NCBI GenBank assembly: GCA_012861695.1
Contig: JAAOOA010000183.1
Location: 315,001 to 379,000 of the forward strand
Length of the DNA stretch: 64,000 nt
From: Trematomus loennbergii
Taxonomy: Eukaryota > Chordata > Actinopteri > Perciformes > Nototheniidae
Direction of reading: 5' to 3'
A program made the translations under genes and the position numbers. The notes under the pieces are model-generated. The model did not search any database. It worked only from the letters and a program-made list of their open reading frames with translations, and was not told the origin of the DNA. Shown piece by piece: positions 61,023 through 64,000 of this stretch (position 1 is its first letter; every line of letters begins with the position of its first letter).

Positions 61023-61740
61023 AACAGGTCGAAAAGTACCTCGCGGAAAAGAAACTAATCTATGAATTTCAATCTGGCTTTAGAACATCCCACTCCACTG
61101 ACACATGCCTTCTTTATTTGAACGACCACATCAAACAAGAGGTGGACGAGGGTAAATACTGCGGCATGGTGATGCTGGACCTACAAAAGGCTTTCGACAC
61201 TGTCAATCACCCCATTCTGATTGACAAGCTAAAAGCAATTGGTTTTGATAAACTATCGGTGAGCTGGATGCAATCCTACCTGGAGGGGAGAGAACAGATG
61301 GTGGAGGTAAACGGTACTCTGTCCCCCCCCCTCCCAGTGAGCTGTGGTGTTCCACAAGGAAGCATATTAGGTCCGTTACTGTTCCTAATTTATGCAAATG
61401 ACATGTCATCAGCATGTGACTGCAACTTGTTCCTGTTCGCGGACGACTCAGCCCTGCTGGTCTCTGACAGGAGCAGATTGCAGGTTGAAAAAACCTCAGC
61501 TCCGAGCTCGGCAGAATCTGCACCTGGCTCGCCGATAATAAATTATCATTACACCTGGGTAAAACAGAGTCCATTCTCTTCGGTTCGAAACATAATCTCA
61601 GCAAATCCGACGACTTCTCAGTTGCAGTGGGTGACATTATTGTCACTAGTAAGAAGGAAATTACATACCTAGGATCTATTCTTGAGGCAAACCTCTCCTG
61701 TGACAAAATGGCATCCAATGTAATAAAAAAGTCAATCAAA
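61023..61740 (+). pseudogene. LINE ORF2: RT palm
   Basis: Contains YEFQSGFRTSHSTDTCLLYL (in the frame before 61118), GMVMLDLQKAFDTVNHPILI (palm Asp), VSCGVPQGSILGPLLFLIYA and LFLFADDSALLVSD (catalytic ADD). After about 61490 the frame is lost, then regained in pieces. Confidence 0.85.
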
Positions 61741-62360
61741 GAACTAGATTCCTATACCGGATCTCCTCTCTGGTAAACAAAAGCACCCTGAAAACTCTGG
61801 CAGGAGCACTCATTCAAGGGTACTATGACTATGCTTGCACGTCATGGTACCATAGCACCTCCAAGGCGCTAAAAATAAAACTTCAAACATCGCAAAATAA
61901 ACTGGTCAGACTACTGCTTGACCTTTCATCTAGAACCCACCTCACCTCTGCCCACTTTGACAACCTAGGATGGCTTAGAGTAGACGACAGAGTACAGCTA
62001 CTTGCAATGGGCCTGGTCTACAAGATCCACTACACCTCTATGGTACCCATGTACATGTCAAAATCTTCCCAAAGGTCAAGGAATACCATGATCATAACAC
62101 CAGAGGGAGCTCCACAAATCATGTAAAACCCAGATTTGGCACAAAAAAGGGGGAATACACGTTTCGCAATTATGCCACATCAAGGTGGAACGCTCTTCCC
62201 ACAACTGTAAAGGAAAGTAAAACTATACTTACCTTCAAAACCTCTCTTAAAGAGCACCTTCGGGGAGAGCATTGCAAAACTGGCCCCGGTAATGGTACAA
62301 ATCTCAACCTGTCGTACAATGGACAGCTTCCCCCCCCATCTATGTATATACTCGCATTTT
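61741..62360 (+). pseudogene. LINE ORF2: C-terminal region and 3'UTR start
   Basis: In shifting frames the sequence reads RFLYRISSLVNKSTLKTLAG, YYDYACTSWYHSTSK, LLLDLSSRTHLTSAHFD and, after a stop at 62123, YATSRWNALPTTVKES and TFKTSLKEHL, the usual jockey-superfamily C-terminal motif (W-N-LP followed by FK-L). It ends near 62360. Confidence 0.7.
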
Positions 62361-62697
62361 AGACTCTGTTACTAACTGTATATCTGTAGACTTGGTATGT
62401 CTTAAATGTCCGGTTAGGATGTATTAGAACGAAATCTAAAATGAAAATTGTAAATAAGCCATCTGTATGTAAAAAACCACCTGTATGTAAATTGTAAATA
62501 AGCCATCTGTATGTCAAATATCTTATATGTCTTAAATGATATGATGAATTGGAAATGGGGGACCCTGATGTAAACAAGACGAAAGTCTTTCTCTGGTCTG
62601 CATCCCCTTAACAATTGTATGTTTTGAGCTGTACTGTACTGTACCCAATATACAAGCTGTTAATACACTTTTCAATCAATCATCAATCAATCAAGCA

Positions 62698-64000
62698 GAG
62701 GGAGACTGGGCGCGTGCACGCGCAAACTGAATGAACTCAGACCACTGCTTGCTGATAGTGGAAATAGTGAAAGGGTTTTACGAGGTGTGGAACAATTAAA
62801 AGTGACTCTGGATGAATTTAAAGATGCTCATGCTGCTGTCCAAATGCTTTTACCTTCTGAAATAAAGGAAAATGAGACGTTGGACTGGTATGAGCCCAAA
62901 ATGGAAACATTTGAGAATTTCCTAAAGGAAGTGGATTCATGGAACACTTTTCCACCAGACCCTCAGATGTTTGTTAATCCTCATGATAGTATCTCCAATG
63001 TATCCGATGAGTCTAGGATATCAAAATGTTCAAACAGACAAGACAATCTGCAACTTCAATATCCTCAGCTCGTCTTAAAGTAGCCACGGAGAAAGCTGCA
63101 TTACAATCACGGATGTCCACATTAAAACGGAAACAGGCAATGGAAATGAAGAAAAACAGATTACAAGCTGAATTGGAGAGAATGGAACTGGAGGAGCATA
63201 TAGCCGAATCTGAAGCCAAATTAAAGGTGTTTGACAGTTTTTATGTGGGCCCTGAAAGACATTCTACAGTACAGGAAAGAGATGGAATGAATGAATATTT
63301 GACAAGCCAGACAAGCCACATTGCTAAAACATCACTTCACAGAGTTCCCGGAGTCAAATACCTGCACTTGCATTAGACCCCTCTGAACCAGCTCCATTGC
63401 TTAGAACATCGGAGCCACCAAGGAGTGAAAGTTCTGAGGAATCAGACTCTAGTAGTCATAGTAAAGATTTGATAACTGTGATCCAGAGGCAAAATGATAT
63501 TGCAGATTTACTAATGTTACATCAAAAACAATCCTCACTTCCCTCCAGACAAATACCTGTATTTGATGGTGACCCTTTAAGTTTCCAAACATTCATGCGA
63601 GCATTTAAACATGGCATTGAGAATAAAACTAGTTGTGATGATGATATACTTTATTACCTTGAACAATACACTAGTGGCCAACCCAGGGAACTGGTGAGGA
63701 GCTGTTTTCACATGAAACCAGAGAGAGGTTATGCTGAGGCACGAAGACTTCTGAAAGTTCATTTTGGAGATGGATTGAAAATTGCAAATGCCTATATGGA
63801 GAAAGCTCTCAACTGGAGCATGATTAAACCTGATGATGGAAAAGCATTACATGCCTATGCCCTTTACCTGAGAGGATGCTGCAATGCTATGACGGAACTA
63901 AAAAGCATGGAAGAATGGATCTTGTATCTACTTTAAAGCTCATTGTGTCAAAACTGCCATACAAGCTGAAGGAAAAGTGGAGAAATACAGCATTCGAGCT
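62698..64000 (+). mobile_element. BEL/Pao LTR retrotransposon gag, partial, runs off the window
   Basis: Three frames are needed: 62787-63083 (LEQLKVTL-like N-terminus, KENETLDWYEPKMETF), 63026-63376 (coiled coil with AEKAALQSRMSTLKRKQ and LQAELERMELEEHIAESEAK) and 63397-63936 (RQIPVFDGDPLSFQTFMRAF, HGIENKTSCDDDILYYLEQY, the DUF1759-type gag core of BEL/Pao elements). A further break near 63912 leads to LVSTLKLIVSKLPYKLKEKW at the edge. The protease, RT and LTRs are not in the window; the upstream boundary abuts the tail of the previous LINE. It is a broken old copy. Confidence 0.75.

Larger units (their letters stand above)
59128..62697 (+). mobile_element. Jockey-superfamily LINE (CR1/L2/Rex1-like), nearly full length but frameshifted
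   Basis: A continuous run of endonuclease, RT and C-terminal domains ends at 62697 in a tcaatcaatcatcaatcaat tail. Frame breaks lie near 59400, 60412, 60655, 61022 and 61490, and after 61740. The clade cannot be fixed by eye. Confidence 0.8.

Overview
This is nuclear DNA of a teleost fish. The signs are an intron-rich layout with GT/AG splice sites, a FISNA-NACHT-LRR-B30.2 NLR gene of the large fish-specific class, a vertebrate Notch receptor fragment, and dense fish-type mobile DNA (Tx1-like, L2-like and jockey-type LINEs, Tc1, hAT, PIF/Harbinger, BEL/Pao). No species can be named from the sequence alone. There are no bacterial-style genes, CRISPR arrays or rRNA genes.

Layout. 1-4 kb: repeat-rich DNA with two weak minus-strand candidate exons and a tandem block carrying a ZNF143-like motif. 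4.0-7.7 kb: a minus-strand gene related to the fish G2/M-phase E3 ligase-like (HECT-type) proteins, cut off at the start of its HECT region by an internally deleted Harbinger element. 8.3-11.5 kb: two minisatellites. 11.5-25.8 kb: the minus-strand NLR gene. Its largest visible intron holds a Harbinger-type MITE, itself invaded by a Tx1-like LINE and a 42-bp minisatellite. 26-37 kb: a repeat graveyard with a dead Tc1, a hAT MITE with a perfect 8-bp target duplication, a BED-finger hAT remnant, and a TIR element whose empty site is preserved elsewhere in this window. 37.6-40.6 kb: the 3' part of a SAMD3-like gene. 44.5-45.9 kb: a minus-strand LINE 3' end rich in minisatellites. 46.6-53.8 kb: the 3' half of a Notch receptor (notch3 favoured, notch2 possible) with a 2-kb 3'UTR. 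54.4-64 kb: a hAT-like element, an L2-like LINE with an esterase ORF and a large internal minisatellite, a second LINE with nearly complete EN and RT regions, and the start of a BEL/Pao gag.

Two themes cut across the window. First, every recognisable host gene and most elements carry single-base frame breaks, usually one base missing. They are seen in the NLR, Notch, SAMD3-like and E3-like genes, which points to uncorrected sequencing indels, pseudogenisation, or both. Second, at least four minisatellites are amplified copies of protein-coding sequence: the C-terminal end of the NLR B30.2 domain including its stop codon, and three LINE ORF2 segments. The Notch locus also looks structurally damaged. 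Its N-terminal EGF exons are absent, its first exon abuts a duplicated block with no polypyrimidine tract, and part of the ankyrin domain is missing. The genes share no pathway; the window is best read as a host-gene-poor, repeat-driven region.
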